DNA of 64,000 nucleotides from the NCBI GenBank assembly GCA_023653785.1, contig JAMKCH010051690.1, positions 81,042 to 145,041 of the forward strand, read 5' to 3'. This DNA comes from Ophioderma brevispina (Eukaryota; Echinodermata; Ophiuroidea; Amphilepidida; Ophiodermatidae). Shown here piece after piece: positions 46,467-57,411 of the stretch. The notes beneath the pieces are model-generated. The model searched no databases, had not been told where the DNA came from, and saw nothing but the letters and a program-made list of their open reading frames with translations. The number at the start of each line of letters is the position of its first letter. The stretch's first letter is position 1. Made by a program: the position numbers and the translations under genes.

Positions 46467-47565
46467 GTAAACAGCGAGTGCAATGCACATCCTATATCTA
46501 ACCCCGAATTACTAAGAAGTAATTTAAGCTAATTGAAGGACATAAAATGCTAGCGAGAATAATACTTTTGCACTTTGAATAATGCCTGGTACGGTAAAAC
46601 TTTGACATTTTTAGAAAGCTTTTGCTGAAATTACTAGACTGGCAGTGTTAATATTTTGCAGTACCACCCCCCCCTAGGTATAAGGTATCCTCAGATCGGG
46701 TCCACGGTTACTTGGGCTCGTTAAGGATTCTTTTAAAGTTCTAAAAGTTTCATCTGGCACAGGTTTGATGGGGTGAATGTTGTGACTCAAGTAACATTTG
46801 CTTTTAATAGCTATTCCCGGCTTGTCCTATATCTTGTACTTTTCTTTTTGATCAATAGTCATTCAGGGGGTCAATCAATGGGCGACTGTCCAATTATTTC
46901 AAAGTGCTTCGTGTATTACACGGTTCACTTAGTCTTAACCCCTGACCCCTATCACATACACCGTGTTCGTAGATTGGGTCAAAGGTCACATAGGGTTCAT
47001 TACACGCAAGTCTCTCTAAACCCCATTTTTGCTGTTTCTGCTTAAGTTTTGATGTAATATCAGTCACTTATTTCAATATTTCAAAATGGCTGTTGTATTA
47101 CAGGGTTGGTTTGATTTCAACCAGACCTCGTCAGAAGAACACTGACACAATTTTCATACAAGGTGTTCACAGATTGGGATTAAAGGTCACGCAAGGTCCT
47201 GTCACGGCACGGCTAGGTTATGTTCTGTGAACAATCTTTGTATCTAGTTCATTATTGCAACCTACATATGCTAGTTGACTGATCGTGTATTTTAAATAAG
47301 CTATTTCATTTCTTAATCACTTATCTTGTATCTGGTGCGATTTTATAGTCGAGAAGTGTTCCCTTTTAACTGAACACTTTTTTACATTGCAATTATTGTA
47401 ATTTGTCATTTGTATATGATAATTCACGTCATACATCAAAATTTACTGAAATACTTTGTTAAAACAGTATTTTGTTGCAAAGTTTGTTATTTCCGTAGGT
47501 GACAATTTCCTATGTGTTGAGAATATTTTGTTGTAGAAAATCTTTACTTTTATCATTCTATGTAG
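46467..47565. other. Intron of HYR gene 2 with degenerate repeats
   Basis: GATTGGG-AAAGGTCAC and GGGTTCATTACAC-type phrases recur at about 46690, 46975 and 47175, suggesting a diverged repeat of about 200-280 nt. No gene. Confidence 0.4.
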
Positions 47566-47813
47566 TTGATTCAACGCCTCCATCTGTGATTGCCTGTCCT
47601 ACAAATATCAACACAACATTAGAAGTCGGACTATTAGAAAGAGCCGTTTCATGGCCAAATCCAGTTGCTATGGATCTCTCAGGAATGTAGTATCTACTTC
47701 TTCCCACCAATCTGATCAAACCTTCCCTGTTGGATGTACACATATCATGTACATATTTGAAGATGACTCTCTCAACCGAGCTGAATGCAACTTTACTGTA
47801 TGTGTTGAAAGTG
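47566..47813 (+). CDS. HYR gene 2, HYR exon with a 1-nt deletion
   Basis: Good acceptor (tatgtag) and donor (gtaaga). It reads VDSTPPSVIACPTNI, LERAVSWPNPVAMDLSG in one frame. After about 47686 it reads VVSTSSHQSDQTFPVGCTHI and FEDDSLNRAECNFTV in another. At 248 nt it is one base short of a codon multiple with phase 1 ends, and adding one base at the SGN-V junction restores the domain. A single lesion in an otherwise normal exon suggests either a recent mutation or an assembly error. Confidence 0.75.
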
Positions 47814-47936
47814 GTAAGAAATAGAACTATAATAAAATCGTTTTGAACGTTTCTTTATAAATTTCATTTTAGTTTAAGTCTTGTGTTCAGTGACATCTTG
47901 TGCAGAAATATTCATTTGGTTTCTTGCCTTTAATAG

Positions 47937-48188
47937 TGGACACAACTCCACCTGATATAACCCAATGTCCATCTGATATCTACGAAACAATTGAGGTTGG
48001 CAACACAAAGAGCATTGTATTTTGGTCGGAACCGGTAGCAATCGACATCTCGGGCAATTCTTCCCTGATTTCGCAAAGTCATTCCTCTGGAAATTACTTC
48101 ACGATTGGCAAGACCGACGTTAGCTACTTGTTCGTTGATGGGTCTGGTAATGCAGCAGCATGTAACTTCAGCGTAATATTAACCTTTG
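47937..48188 (+). CDS. HYR gene 2, intact HYR exon
   Basis: The exon is 252 nt, phase 1 to phase 1, with acceptor tttaatag and donor gtgagt. Motifs: VDTTPPDITQCPSDIYETIE, IVFWSEPVAIDISGNSSLIS, SGNYFTIGKTDVSYLFVDGS, AAACNFSV. Parent of the left half of the fused exon at 49468-49869. Confidence 0.92.
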
Positions 48189-48313
48189 GTGAGTGACAAA
48201 TGTATTTATAGGCAATAAATGGTGGCTCTTGCTATTATTAGTCTCTATTGAAACCAATATTTCTAGGGTTGTTTATAAACAATGTTTATAAACAATGTCT
48301 TTTGAACTTTCAG

Positions 48314-48565
48314 TTGACACAAAGGCGCCCGACATCGTACATTGTCCATCCAATATAATTGCATATGGTGAAATGGGATTATTTGGAGCTGTGGTGTCCT
48401 GGACAGAGCCCTCTGCCGTTGATGCATCCGTTGACGTCACCTGCCTAGTGAAGACGCACACTTCAGGGCAGTTGTTTGCAGTAGGAACAACCAGTGTCAC
48501 GTATCTTTTTACAGATTCTTTCAACAACATGGCCACTTGTAATTTCCTGGTCACATTAAGCAATG
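48314..48565 (+). CDS. HYR gene 2, intact HYR exon
   Basis: The exon is 252 nt, phase 1 to phase 1, with acceptor ctttcag and donor gtagga. Motifs: VDTKAPDIVHCPSNI, VVSWTEPSAVDASVDVTCLV, HTSGQLFAVGTTSVTYLF, NNMATCNFLVTL. It has an extra cysteine (VTCLV) in mid-domain, unlike its neighbours. Separated from the preceding exon by only 125 nt. Confidence 0.92.
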
Positions 48566-49467
48566 GTAGGACTGTTATCCCTCTGCTTTTCAATTCATCC
48601 TGGTATAATACATTCTGCAAGATCTACAAAATAGATAATGTTCATGTCCCACTCCAAAAAGATATCCCTCACCTCCCAATGATGTGAAGTGCAATTGTAG
48701 GGAAATATAGGGATTTTCCTGAGCCAGTTTCTTCAAGATCGTTTGAGATTCATAGATGAGTCACTAAATAGAGAATTTAGGAATACAATATGAGCGCACA
48801 GTTGAAAGTGCAACCGCTTTATTAAATGCATTTGAGACCCATTATTGCAGAATAATGTATTTTACCAATCATTTCTACAGGGAAGTGGATTCAGACCTAT
48901 TTTAGTTTATTTACATATTATCAGAATGGAATTAGTTAATTAGAAAGTATAATTTTTATTATCATTTGAATGTATGATATTAGATCCAAGTCTTCAGGTC
49001 AAAGGTCACAAAGAAACGGAAAATAATTTTGTCACCGGTCATCCCGTTGGTGCATAGGGAGGGGGTTCAAGTGGACCGAGGCTAATGTTCTCGGAAACGA
49101 GGTGTCGGTTTCAATTTTGTCATCAAAGTTGCATATCTAACGCAATTACCGAAAATGGTCAAATTGTTGGCGTTACAACGGGACCCGCGAAAAACCAAAT
49201 CCTAGATTCACAGAGATCGACCCCCTTTGTGCACTTTTAAAAGTGTTCCACAAAGCCCCGTTTGATGGGGCTCTAGATAAAAAAAAGGTCTAGTCTAAAT
49301 AGCCAATTAGTTATTGGTAACATTACATATATGAAATAAACTAATTAGTGTTTAAATATAGGAACTATAATAAAATCGTTTGAACGTTTCTTTTTTTAAA
49401 TGTTCATTATTATTAATTCTTGTGTTCAGTGACCTCTTGTGGCAGAAATATTTATTGCCTTTAATAG
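48566..49467. other. Intron of HYR gene 2 (part of the duplication)
   Basis: No exon seen. Contains the start of copy 2 of the segmental duplication near 49361. Confidence 0.5.
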
Positions 49468-49869
49468 TGGATACAACGCCGCCTGATATAACCCAATGTC
49501 CATCTGATAGCACGAAACAATTGAGGTTGGCAACACAAAGAAAATTGGTAATCTGGTCGGAACCGGTTATCGATCGCCATCTCGGGCATTCTTCCCTGAT
49601 TTCGCAAAGTCATTCCTCTGGAGATGTCGGCCGCCCGACATCGTACATTGTCCATCCAATATAATTGCATCTGGTGAAATGGGATTATTTGGAGCTGTGG
49701 TGTCCTGGACAGAGCCCTCTGGCCGTTGACGCATCGTTGACGTACCTTGCTAGTGAAGACGCATACTTCAGGGCAGTTGTTTGCAGTAGGAACAACATTG
49801 TCACATATCTCTTGACAGATTCCTTCAACAACATGGCCACTTGTAATTTCCTGGTCACAATAAGCAACG
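49468..49869 (+). pseudogene. HYR gene 2, fused and broken HYR exon pair
   Basis: Begins as a copy of the 47937 exon (VDTTPPDITQCPSD). At about 49627 it jumps straight into the copy of the 48314 exon (GGCCGCCCGACATCGTAC), so the 3' end of one domain, the intron and the next domain's start are deleted. The result is one 402-nt block with the first acceptor and the second donor. Several 1-nt indels break the frame in both halves. A deletion inside a duplicate is the simplest history. Confidence 0.82.
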
Positions 49870-50189
49870 GTAGGACTGTTATTCCCTCTGGTTTCAATTC
49901 CTGTATAATACATTTTGCCAGATCTTAGCAACTAGTTAGATTTCATAGCCCGCTCCCGGAGATATCCCTTACCTCCAAATGATGAGAAGTGCAATTGTAG
50001 GAGCCAGTGTTCTTCAAGATCTGTGGAGATTCATGGATAAATTACTAAATAGATAAGGATTTAGGAATCATTTTATAAGTCCACGCGGAAAGTGCAAACC
50101 CTTTATTACTAAATGCATTTTTCTACAGGGAAATGGTTTCAGAACTATTTAGATTTATGTATTTTAGAAGGAATGACCCATATGCATTT

Positions 50190-50650
50190 TTCTAGCAGAA
50201 TATATGACGAAGCGAAACTGAATTCAATGCACCAAGGACCAAGTAAATGATACAAGCCCAAGAGAAATATCAGACATATATAGTGGAATCGAGAACTGGC
50301 AGCATGAATCAAAGACGAAAACTACACGGTCTCGAACCCATCCTTTCGCTATCTGAGCGTGAGATTTACCACTGGCCCGCAAGGACTGTGTTTACGTGAC
50401 TACCAGAGAAACGATCGCTAATGCATTTCAGTCCTTTAATTTAGAGTTTCAAGCGGCCGTAATTATATAGTGTTATTTCGAATGAGATGACCTATATGCA
50501 TGAAGTCTAGCGGAATCTATGACGATGCGAAACTCAATTCAGTGCACACGATGAACATGTAAATGATAAACCCGAGAGATTAAGACAAATAACAAAAATA
50601 ATATAGGAAACTCGGAGAAACTGGCGAGCATTGAATTAATAAAAATGGAA
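50190..50650. repeat. Two-copy tandem repeat inside duplication copy 2
   Basis: GACGAAGCGAAACTGAATTC at about 50208 and GACGATGCGAAACTCAATTC at about 50521 begin similar stretches of about 130 nt, each including AAATGATA-A-CC and GAGAAC/GAAACTGGC-GCAT. The segment between them contains a reverse tRNA-like phrase near 50330, which may be a decayed SINE. Confidence 0.55.
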
Positions 50651-51145
50651 AAATACCCGGGCCTCATTTTTAGTTATATTTACATTTATCAGCATGTATA
50701 TTAATTAATTCATATTATAGTATGTAATTAGTTAATTAGAAAAAATAATTATAATTTTTTTTATGTTATGGTATATGATGCAATTCTTCATGTCAAAGGT
50801 CACAAGAAGCGTAAAATAATCTTGTCACCGACCATGCCCGTTGGTGCATGGGAGGGTGTTCAGGCCCGAGGGCTCCTGTTCGCGTAACGAAAACGAGTGT
50901 CGGGTTTCATTTTTTTTTATCAAAGTTGCATAACTAATAATTAAAAGTAGCCAATTACCCAAAATGGTCAAAAATATTGTTGCCTTAAAACGGGACGTGC
51001 GAAAAACCAAATCCTAGATCCACAGAGACCCCGTTGTGCACTAAGTTTTAATGTGTACCCAAGAGCCCTTTCTTTTTTCGGTCCCCTAGATTAAAAGGTC
51101 TAGTTGAAATAGACTAATTAGTCATTGGTAACAATTCATATATGA

Positions 51146-51848
51146 AGATTCCTTTGGCATGGCTTTTTCTTCCAGGCAATTTTTGTCCGGCTTGATCAAA
51201 ATTTTGTTCAACAGTACACACGTGTATAGCACGGGTATATTAATACAAATATATACTTGACAGGGGGGGGTGGGGGGGGGGTGATAGGCTCTGGTTAAAC
51301 TTGGTCCCAAGGTGACTGCATTAGTGCTATTGTGCTGAGGGGCGCAGCCCCGAAGTCTAATGTAGTCACGAGCCTATGTAGTCACCGAGGGACGACATAG
51401 TTTAAGCCAGAGTCTCGAATATAGTCAGTATATATTGTTTTTATATACTTCATTAATAAATTTCAGTAACACTGAACAAATTAATTTTTGCATTTTCATT
51501 CAATAAATTTCACGTCCAAACACTACATCGCTGTTAATTAATGTGGTGTTATAGTAAACATGCGATCCACTACGCGCAAATGCGATCGCAGTAAGTTACG
51601 CGAATTAAGCGCGGTAAATAGTACCTCTGAGCCGTAAATAGTACTTCTGAAAAATGAACTATTTACGGGTGGGCGTGGCTTAGGGGTACTATATACGGAT
51701 GGCGCCGATTTCTCACCGCATAGTTGAACTATTTTTAATCACGTGATAGAATTCCAACCAACAAACAATCTTAAATTTATTAATGAAGTATATAATAAAA
51801 ACTGAACAGTATATCATAACTGCAGACGCTCGCTCTTATTTCTTGCAG
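51146..51848. other. Intron of HYR gene 2, no clear feature
   Basis: A G-homopolymer tract at 51262-51280 and repeated GTAAATAGTAC phrases near 51615-51650. No gene. Confidence 0.35.
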
Positions 51849-52100
51849 AGGACCTAAATTCAACACAAATTTTGAACTGTCCTCTGGACATACTATCAGC
51901 AGTCGAAATTGGCACATCTAATAAATCTGTGTCTTGGACAGAGCCATCAGCATATGACCAATCTGGAAACATGAGACTTCTCGAATCTACGCACACACCT
52001 GGTAATTATTTCCCCATCGGTTCTACGCAAGTGTCGTATACATTCTTAGACGGCTTAGATAACGGCACTGCTTGCGACTTTGTTGTTACAATTACTCAAG
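51849..52100 (+). CDS. HYR gene 2, intact HYR exon
   Basis: The exon is 252 nt, phase 1 to phase 1, with acceptor tcttgcag and donor gtatgt. Motifs: EDLNSTQILNCPLDI, VSWTEPSAYDQSGNMRLL, HTPGNYFPIGSTQVSYTF, NGTACDFVVTITQ. The opening replaces VDTTPP with EDLNST, as in the closely related exon at 53323. One N-glycosylation sequon (NST) overlaps the start and NGT lies near the end. Confidence 0.92.
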
Positions 52101-52618
52101 GTATGTTCTTTTAGAATCGGCAGGTATTACGAGTATTTAAAGTATTTCCAAACCATACAAACCTCAAACACTTCGCTTTTGGTGCTAAAGGTGCCCGGCC
52201 GGTTCAAACCCTGGTTGGGCAACTTGCCGGGATTTAATTGAGTACTGTATAATTCCGGAGGTAATTTGTATAAGAAATATTGATTGAAAGTGGAGTTCTG
52301 CTATTCCCGTGGTTCATTTTGGACTTAAGCATATGAACCAAGAGATTATCCCGTCCACGAAGGGAGCATTACGCCGTCGTTCTCATCATGGGCTGTTCTT
52401 AGAGGAACACAATTCTGTCGGCAAACTTTTGTTTCAGCCTAACATTGCCTTTTCAGGCTTCATGCACCTTTAATCATCATGTATTGTTGCATGTGATCTA
52501 ATAAATATATCATAACTCATTTTTTTTTATAAAATGATACTCAATTGTAAACAATAGGTGACATACAATTAAATCCCTCTCATCAATAAACGGATCTCTT
52601 TCTGACATTCATTTATAG
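52101..52618. other. Intron of HYR gene 2
   Basis: No exon. A B-box-like GCCGGTTCAAACCC at 52199-52212 has no matching A box, so it is not called a tRNA or SINE. Confidence 0.4.
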
Positions 52619-52872
52619 TTGATACTAAGGCTCCGGAAATTTTTAGCATTGCCCATTCAATATAAATGCTTCTGTCGAGGTGGGATCGTGTGGAACAGTC
52701 ATAGTATGGTCAGAACCTATTACCATTGACGAATCTGGCAGTACTATCCTGTTAGTTAAGACACATACTCCAGGAGAATTATTTCCAGTTGGAACAACTA
52801 GTGTCACGTATCTTTTTGCAGATTCTTCCACTAATATGGCTACTTGTAGTTTCTTCATTACAATAAACACCG
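52619..52872 (+). CDS. HYR gene 2, HYR exon with a 2-nt insertion
   Basis: Starts VDTKAPEIF. The frame then shifts at about 52648 and continues as CPFNINASVEVGSCGTVIVW, SEPITIDESGSTILLVKTHT, PGELFPVGTTSVTYLFADSS and NMATCSFFIT. At 254 nt it is two bases longer than the 252-nt standard, consistent with one small insertion near the first cysteine. Acceptor tttatag and donor gtaaga are intact. Closest neighbour: the exon at 48314. Confidence 0.75.
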
Positions 52873-53322
52873 GTAAGAGTTATACCTTTGTTATTCCGAT
52901 GCATTGTGGTACGTGTTCAATACATTTACTGGAAAAGCTACTTTTGGGTGATTTCATGTGGCAATTAAACAACACCAGTAAACCATTGGTTAATAGTTCA
53001 AATTGTAAGTTAACAGCAATAAATCAAATTAATTGCTCTCAACATGCTCAAGAGCCAAGAGTATAGTGTCCAAAATGTATTTCGATCGTGTCATTGCCGA
53101 AAATAATGATCGAGCATGTGAGTACTCATAAACAAAAATAATTCTTTATTTTACAATGTTTTAGCTTACTTAGTTGATGCGCCTGAGAAGACTCATTGGA
53201 TAATTTTATCAATGTTTGTGGTTTTTTTTGTACCAACAACTTCCTTTTCCCCTGACATGTTATGTGGCATCATGACAAGGAGAATGCAATATTAACAAAT
53301 TGATATTAATAACTTGTTGTAG
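52873..53322. other. Intron of HYR gene 2, no feature seen
   Basis: AT-rich intron leading to acceptor ttgttgtag. Confidence 0.4.
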
Positions 53323-53571
53323 AGGACACAAATCCACCGACAATTTTGAGCTGTCCTTCAGATATACATCTATCAACTGAAATTGGTACTTTGGGTAGAT
53401 CTGTGTTTTGGAAAGAACCGTCAGCCTTTGACCAATCTGGATACGTTAGAGTTGAATCTACCCACACTCCAGGACAAGTCTTTCCAGTTGGGTCAGATCG
53501 AGTTTCATACACATTTGTCGATGGTTCAAATAACGTTGCTATTTGTGACTTCGTTGTGACTGTTACTCAAG
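53323..53571 (+). CDS. HYR gene 2, intact HYR exon
   Basis: The exon is 249 nt, phase 1 to phase 1, with donor gtagga. Motifs: EDTNPPTILSCPSDI, VFWKEPSAFDQSGYVRVEST, HTPGQVFPVGSDRVSYTFVD, NNVAICDFVVTVTQ. It is a sister of 51849-52100 with one codon fewer in the R-VEST strand, suggesting an older exon duplication within the gene. Confidence 0.92.
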
Positions 53572-53958
53572 GTAGGAAAAGTGAACGTTAAGAAATATTG
53601 AGACGTGAAGGTAAAAGTAAAGGAGGCAGACCTTTGTACACATGAGCGGAGTGCCCACGTCTTTGGAAGCGATTGAGCCAAACTTTTAATATTGCAGCAG
53701 GGGGATTGTGTTGTAGGGAGATCATATGCATCTTCCACAGCGAGTCTGATCATATTCTGATCATTAAATAATGCAGGTACCTATTTGTACACCTGGTTAG
53801 AGATGAAAAATTATGTAAAACGCCTTATTCAAGGGCACAACATATCGGCGTCTTTATCTACTTAACAATATTATTATTATTGCTAACCACTCGTCACTAC
53901 TGAAATAGTGTGTTGGATAATATTAAAGGTGAATTATTGCAATCTATAAATTTCCTAG
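53572..53958. other. Intron of HYR gene 2, no feature seen
   Basis: No feature beyond the flanking splice sites. Confidence 0.4.
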
Positions 53959-54201
53959 GGGTGAATGGAACGCCAATTACGATAATCGATTGTCCACAAC
54001 ATATTAATACGGACGTCGAACTTGGTTCATTTGGATCTGTTGTGCATTGGAAAGAACCAAAGGCTGAGGGCACATCACTTTTAGTAAGGACACATGCGCC
54101 TGGGTCATATTTCCCTGTTGGAACAACGATGGTTACCTACGTGTTCAGAGATAGCGCTAACAATATTGCATCTTGTATGTTTTCAATCATCGGTTCAACA
54201 G
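53959..54201 (+). CDS. HYR gene 2, intact HYR exon, counterpart of gene 1 exon 986-1237
   Basis: The exon is 243 nt, phase 1 to phase 1, with acceptor tttcctag and donor gtaatg. Motifs: VNGTPITIIDCPQHI, ELGSFGSVVHWKEPKAEG, LLVRTHAPGSYFPVGTTMVT, FRDSANNIASCMFSI. It lacks the D-SGNV segment between EPKAEG and LLV that most HYR domains have, explaining the three missing codons. The first residues VNGT replace VDTT and create an N-glycosylation sequon. Confidence 0.9.
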
Positions 54202-54570
54202 GTAATGCTTTAAATAATTTTAAATAATTTTTGTAGTTTGTGTCGCTAGATCTTTAAACGAATGTTTGCATTTGCATAGTCACAATGATATTTCGTCAGT
54301 CTTTCAAGCATTGGTTTCAAAGGAGGTCTTGACCACAATACTTATTGAAATTTAAACTACGTAGATTGATAAATATATACATCCTTGTCTACCTGGAGAA
54401 CTACGTAGTTTAAATTCCAAAACAAATATAAATCGTATATGCTAAATATACAGTTCTGATGCTATCCTAATAGTGCTGCAGCATCAGGTGAAAAAGGGCC
54501 TTAGATTTTACCAACCAGGGCCGGAATAATAACATTTGCAATCATAGCTAAACTTGATCATTGGGTTGTG

Positions 54571-55830
54571 TAGTTCACGAAAACACGTGATGACAAAAAT
54601 AAAAGTGATTTTGCAAAATGGCCGCCATTTTAAAGGTAATAGCACTACTATGGTGACTTAGTGTCGGAATGTATGTTGTCTGGGTCAAGAGATTCAATAT
54701 ACAATTGCCAGAATTGTCTGAGTCATGGAAATTTATATACACGGCTATTTTTCAAGATGGCCAAACTTCTCGTCAAAGAAACCGTATATTTCTTATTATA
54801 TAACCTAGGAAGATGATTTTGGTGTCAAAATGAGTGTTTTCTGAGTCAAGGAGTTCAATAAGACTATTCTAAAAACTGTAGGATGAATATAAAGGTGATT
54901 TTTGTTTTGCATTTGTCACTTTTTTCAAGATAGCCCAATATTTTAAATACAAGTACCCACGAGTGTTAACTTACTGCAATGCCAGGCTTAATACGGCAAA
55001 GTGGTGAAATATATTAACCCAGATGCTTGATAATTAATACCAACACAGAATTCTCGGTAACTCCTCCTTCGAACTTCCAAACTGCGCTTTATGCCCCCTA
55101 TGAACGAAAACCCCAAAACATTGACTACCAATAGGTGTGCACGTGACCATGACCATTTAATTGTTCGAAATTCGTGGCCATATCTGAAACAAACAAATAA
55201 TGGTTTCTATTAAAATAATACAGGCCTAAATATCAAAATTCCCATGCAATTCCAGATATATGTTTTGGGTGAATACTAGAGTAGTCACGGTGTCCATTTT
55301 GGGTGTCAAATTGTTAGTCCTGACTAACATGACTACACTCATCCGACAGTTTTGAGAATATGGCTGTTGAAATTCTTGACCTATAAACACCACTTTGGTC
55401 CCAAATCGTCATCCGAGGTGCTGTATAGCATGAGGTATAAAGGATTTTGCCTTTTTCTATGTTGCCCATTTTGGAAAATAGTGAACCGTATGAAAACTTC
55501 ATTACTTTTATTTACCTGCAGTTTTTAAATAGTTTTTTATGAACTCCTTGACCCAGAAAATTTTTAATTTGACACCACAATCATCTTCATAGGCTATATA
55601 ATAAAAATGAAGGTTTTGTGCCAATAAAATGCCATCTTGGAAAATATCGGCACATGCACCATTTTAGAGTTTGGGAATAGTTTTAATTGAACTCCTTGAA
55701 AAAACATTTTTTAAACCAAAATTGTCTTCTTAGGTGTTTTGGCTTTAAGATGGCTTACACTTTGAAAATGGCGTCGTATGCAAAGTGCCACCACTTTTAC
55801 TTTTGTCATCACCCGTTTCATGAACTCCAC
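54571..55830. mobile_element. Long foldback element built from inverted subrepeats
   Basis: The left end TAGTTCACGAAAACACGTGA then TGACAAAAATAAAAGTG is matched in inverse near the right end (CACTTTTACTTTTGTCATCA then CCCGTTTCATGAACT). The left half repeats CTG-GTCAAG-AGTTCAATA and AAGATGGCC phrases; the right half has their inverses (TGAACTCCTTGACCCAG, GCCATCTTGG). About 1.26 kb and non-coding. A partial copy sits at 10740-10960. Confidence 0.72.
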
Positions 55831-55975
55831 ATCCCTACGGTCAATTTTAGCTATGATGACATGTTATTTTTCCTACGGTCAATTTAGCTATGGATGGCAG
55901 CACATAAAGGAAAGCGAAGGACACCTTTCGAACCTACCACCTATAGATGATCTCTATCGCTTCTTCTACCGAACC

Positions 55976-56056
55976 TACTTGATAGCTCAGTCGGTAAGAG
56001 CGTCGGCATGTAATACGACGGTGACGGTTCGAATCCAGGCAAGCGCACATTTTTTT
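55976..56056 (+). mobile_element. tRNA-derived sequence (SINE head or pseudo-tRNA)
   Basis: A perfect A box TAGCTCAGTCGG (55983-55994) and B box GGTTCGAATCC (56026-56036) have correct spacing, and seven T follow at 56050-56056 as a possible Pol III terminator. The D stem GCTC/GAGC is intact, but the anticodon and T stems are largely unpaired and the acceptor ends do not match, so it is not a working tRNA. The loop ATGTAAT would give anticodon GTA. Confidence 0.6.
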
Positions 56057-56147
56057 ATAAATGTATACACAATACTTATTGTTATTTAGTTTTTCGTTTC
56101 TGAAATGTACATAGCTCATATAGCTGTGGGACATGTCCTTCTATGCT

Positions 56148-56782
56148 GTTGTTTTGTTGTCTCCATCGGGGGCTAGGGGAAAACCAAGTGTAAATTCATA
56201 TACTTCTTAAAATCATATAATCGTCTGTTCCCACAAATAAAACTGGCACATTTTCTTGAAAAAGAATAAAATGTCACTTCAATTTCATTTCCCCAATATC
56301 AGTGACTAGTGGATGCACATAGACTTCAGCAAACAATGGAGTTAAAGATATTCAATCACTGGCCCGGTATGCGGTGTAGAAAAACACTTCAGATTTCCCT
56401 TTCATCTGGGAGTGCAGAAACCATTGTTATATTGTCGCGCAGCTGATGTGTCAAGACCTATATTATAATGTACACTGGTTAGTTATTGTGAACGAGGACG
56501 GGTATTTTCACTCAACCCGAATCGTGGAGGTGGTAACACCTTGGCTATAACAATGGCCCCACATACCGGGTCCATTGTAAGAGCCTTTAGCTCATGGTTT
56601 GCCGAAGTCTATACAATCATTTGTCTCTGATATGGGGAAAAAATAACTTGAGGTGACCTTTTTATTTATTTTTAAGAAAATGTGCAGTTTATGTGCGGGA
56701 ACAGACAGTTTTATGTGATTGTATAATTTATATGAATTTACACTTGGTTTTCCCTTAGCCCCTCGATGGGAACAACATAATT
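56148..56782. mobile_element. Foldback element with arms over 200 nt
   Basis: GGGAAAACCAAGTGTAAATT at about 56177 and CTGTTCCCACA-ATAAAACTG pair with the inverse right arm (ACAGTTTTATGTGA, AATTTACACTTGGTTTTCCC at about 56734). Similarity continues inward through CATAGACTTC-GCAAAC and its inverse (GTTTGCCGAAGTCTATAC). The centre is near 56465. Confidence 0.75.
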
Positions 56783-57411
56783 GTTATACAATTGGTTATT
56801 TGTCCACGCCCCTTAGTCTAATAGGCAATTTTCGGTTTAGAAGGAACGGTTGATATTAAAAACAAGATTATCTTCGTTTAATACTACTGATATTTCCATC
56901 AAGGTAAACATCAAAGCAATGATAATGTGTAACATAAGGGCGTCAGCTTTCAATATTTTCCGACCAAAATGTCAAAATAATGTTTTTTTTAAACAAAAGT
57001 GGACGCTTTAGATCCCGGTTGGCTTCTGAATCGTTCCCGGTGTTTTTCGGCTGCTGGCTTTGTGTTTCAATGGTTGATAAGCTTTGCCTGGACCAAATCA
57101 GCTATTTTGGTTATACATGTATATGGTTAAAATAATGATATTCAAACTAAAAGGATCCGTTGTTGTTATGGAATCGAAAGGAATAAAAAAATCAATCCGA
57201 AAACAATTCGAACAGACATAATGAAATGGAGTGGGGATGTTTATTGATAAGTGCCATAGAATGAATATCCTTAATAGGGAAATAATTCACCAAATTGTGT
57301 CTTGTACTTTTTAAGCCAACAACTTCTTTATACTAACGATCTTTTATGTTTTTTTCTCTTTAAAAATGTACCACATTATCATGTTAACCGTGTTTAATAA
57401 ATTATTTTTAG
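56783..57411. other. Intron of HYR gene 2, no feature seen
   Basis: AT-rich intron ending in acceptor tttttag. Confidence 0.4.

Larger units (their letters stand above)
47820..51145. repeat. Tandem segmental duplication including two HYR exons
   Basis: Copy 1 runs about 47820-49335, copy 2 about 49361-51145. Shared landmarks in order: GAACTATAATAAAATCGTTT (47822 / 49361), both HYR exons, GAAGTGCAATTGTAGG (48686 / 49985), CCCGTTGGTGCAT (49044 / 50838), and TTGGTAACA-T-CATATATGAA near the ends. Copy 2 has lost sequence between the exons and gained an inner duplication. Confidence 0.85.

Noticed and set aside
52190..52260. B-box-like GGTTCAAACCC suggesting a tRNA or SINE
   Set aside because: No A box at the right distance and no cloverleaf.
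47558..53512. Minus-strand frames opposite the HYR exons
   Set aside because: They are antisense shadows. The + strand carries the HYR motifs, splice sites and consistent phases.
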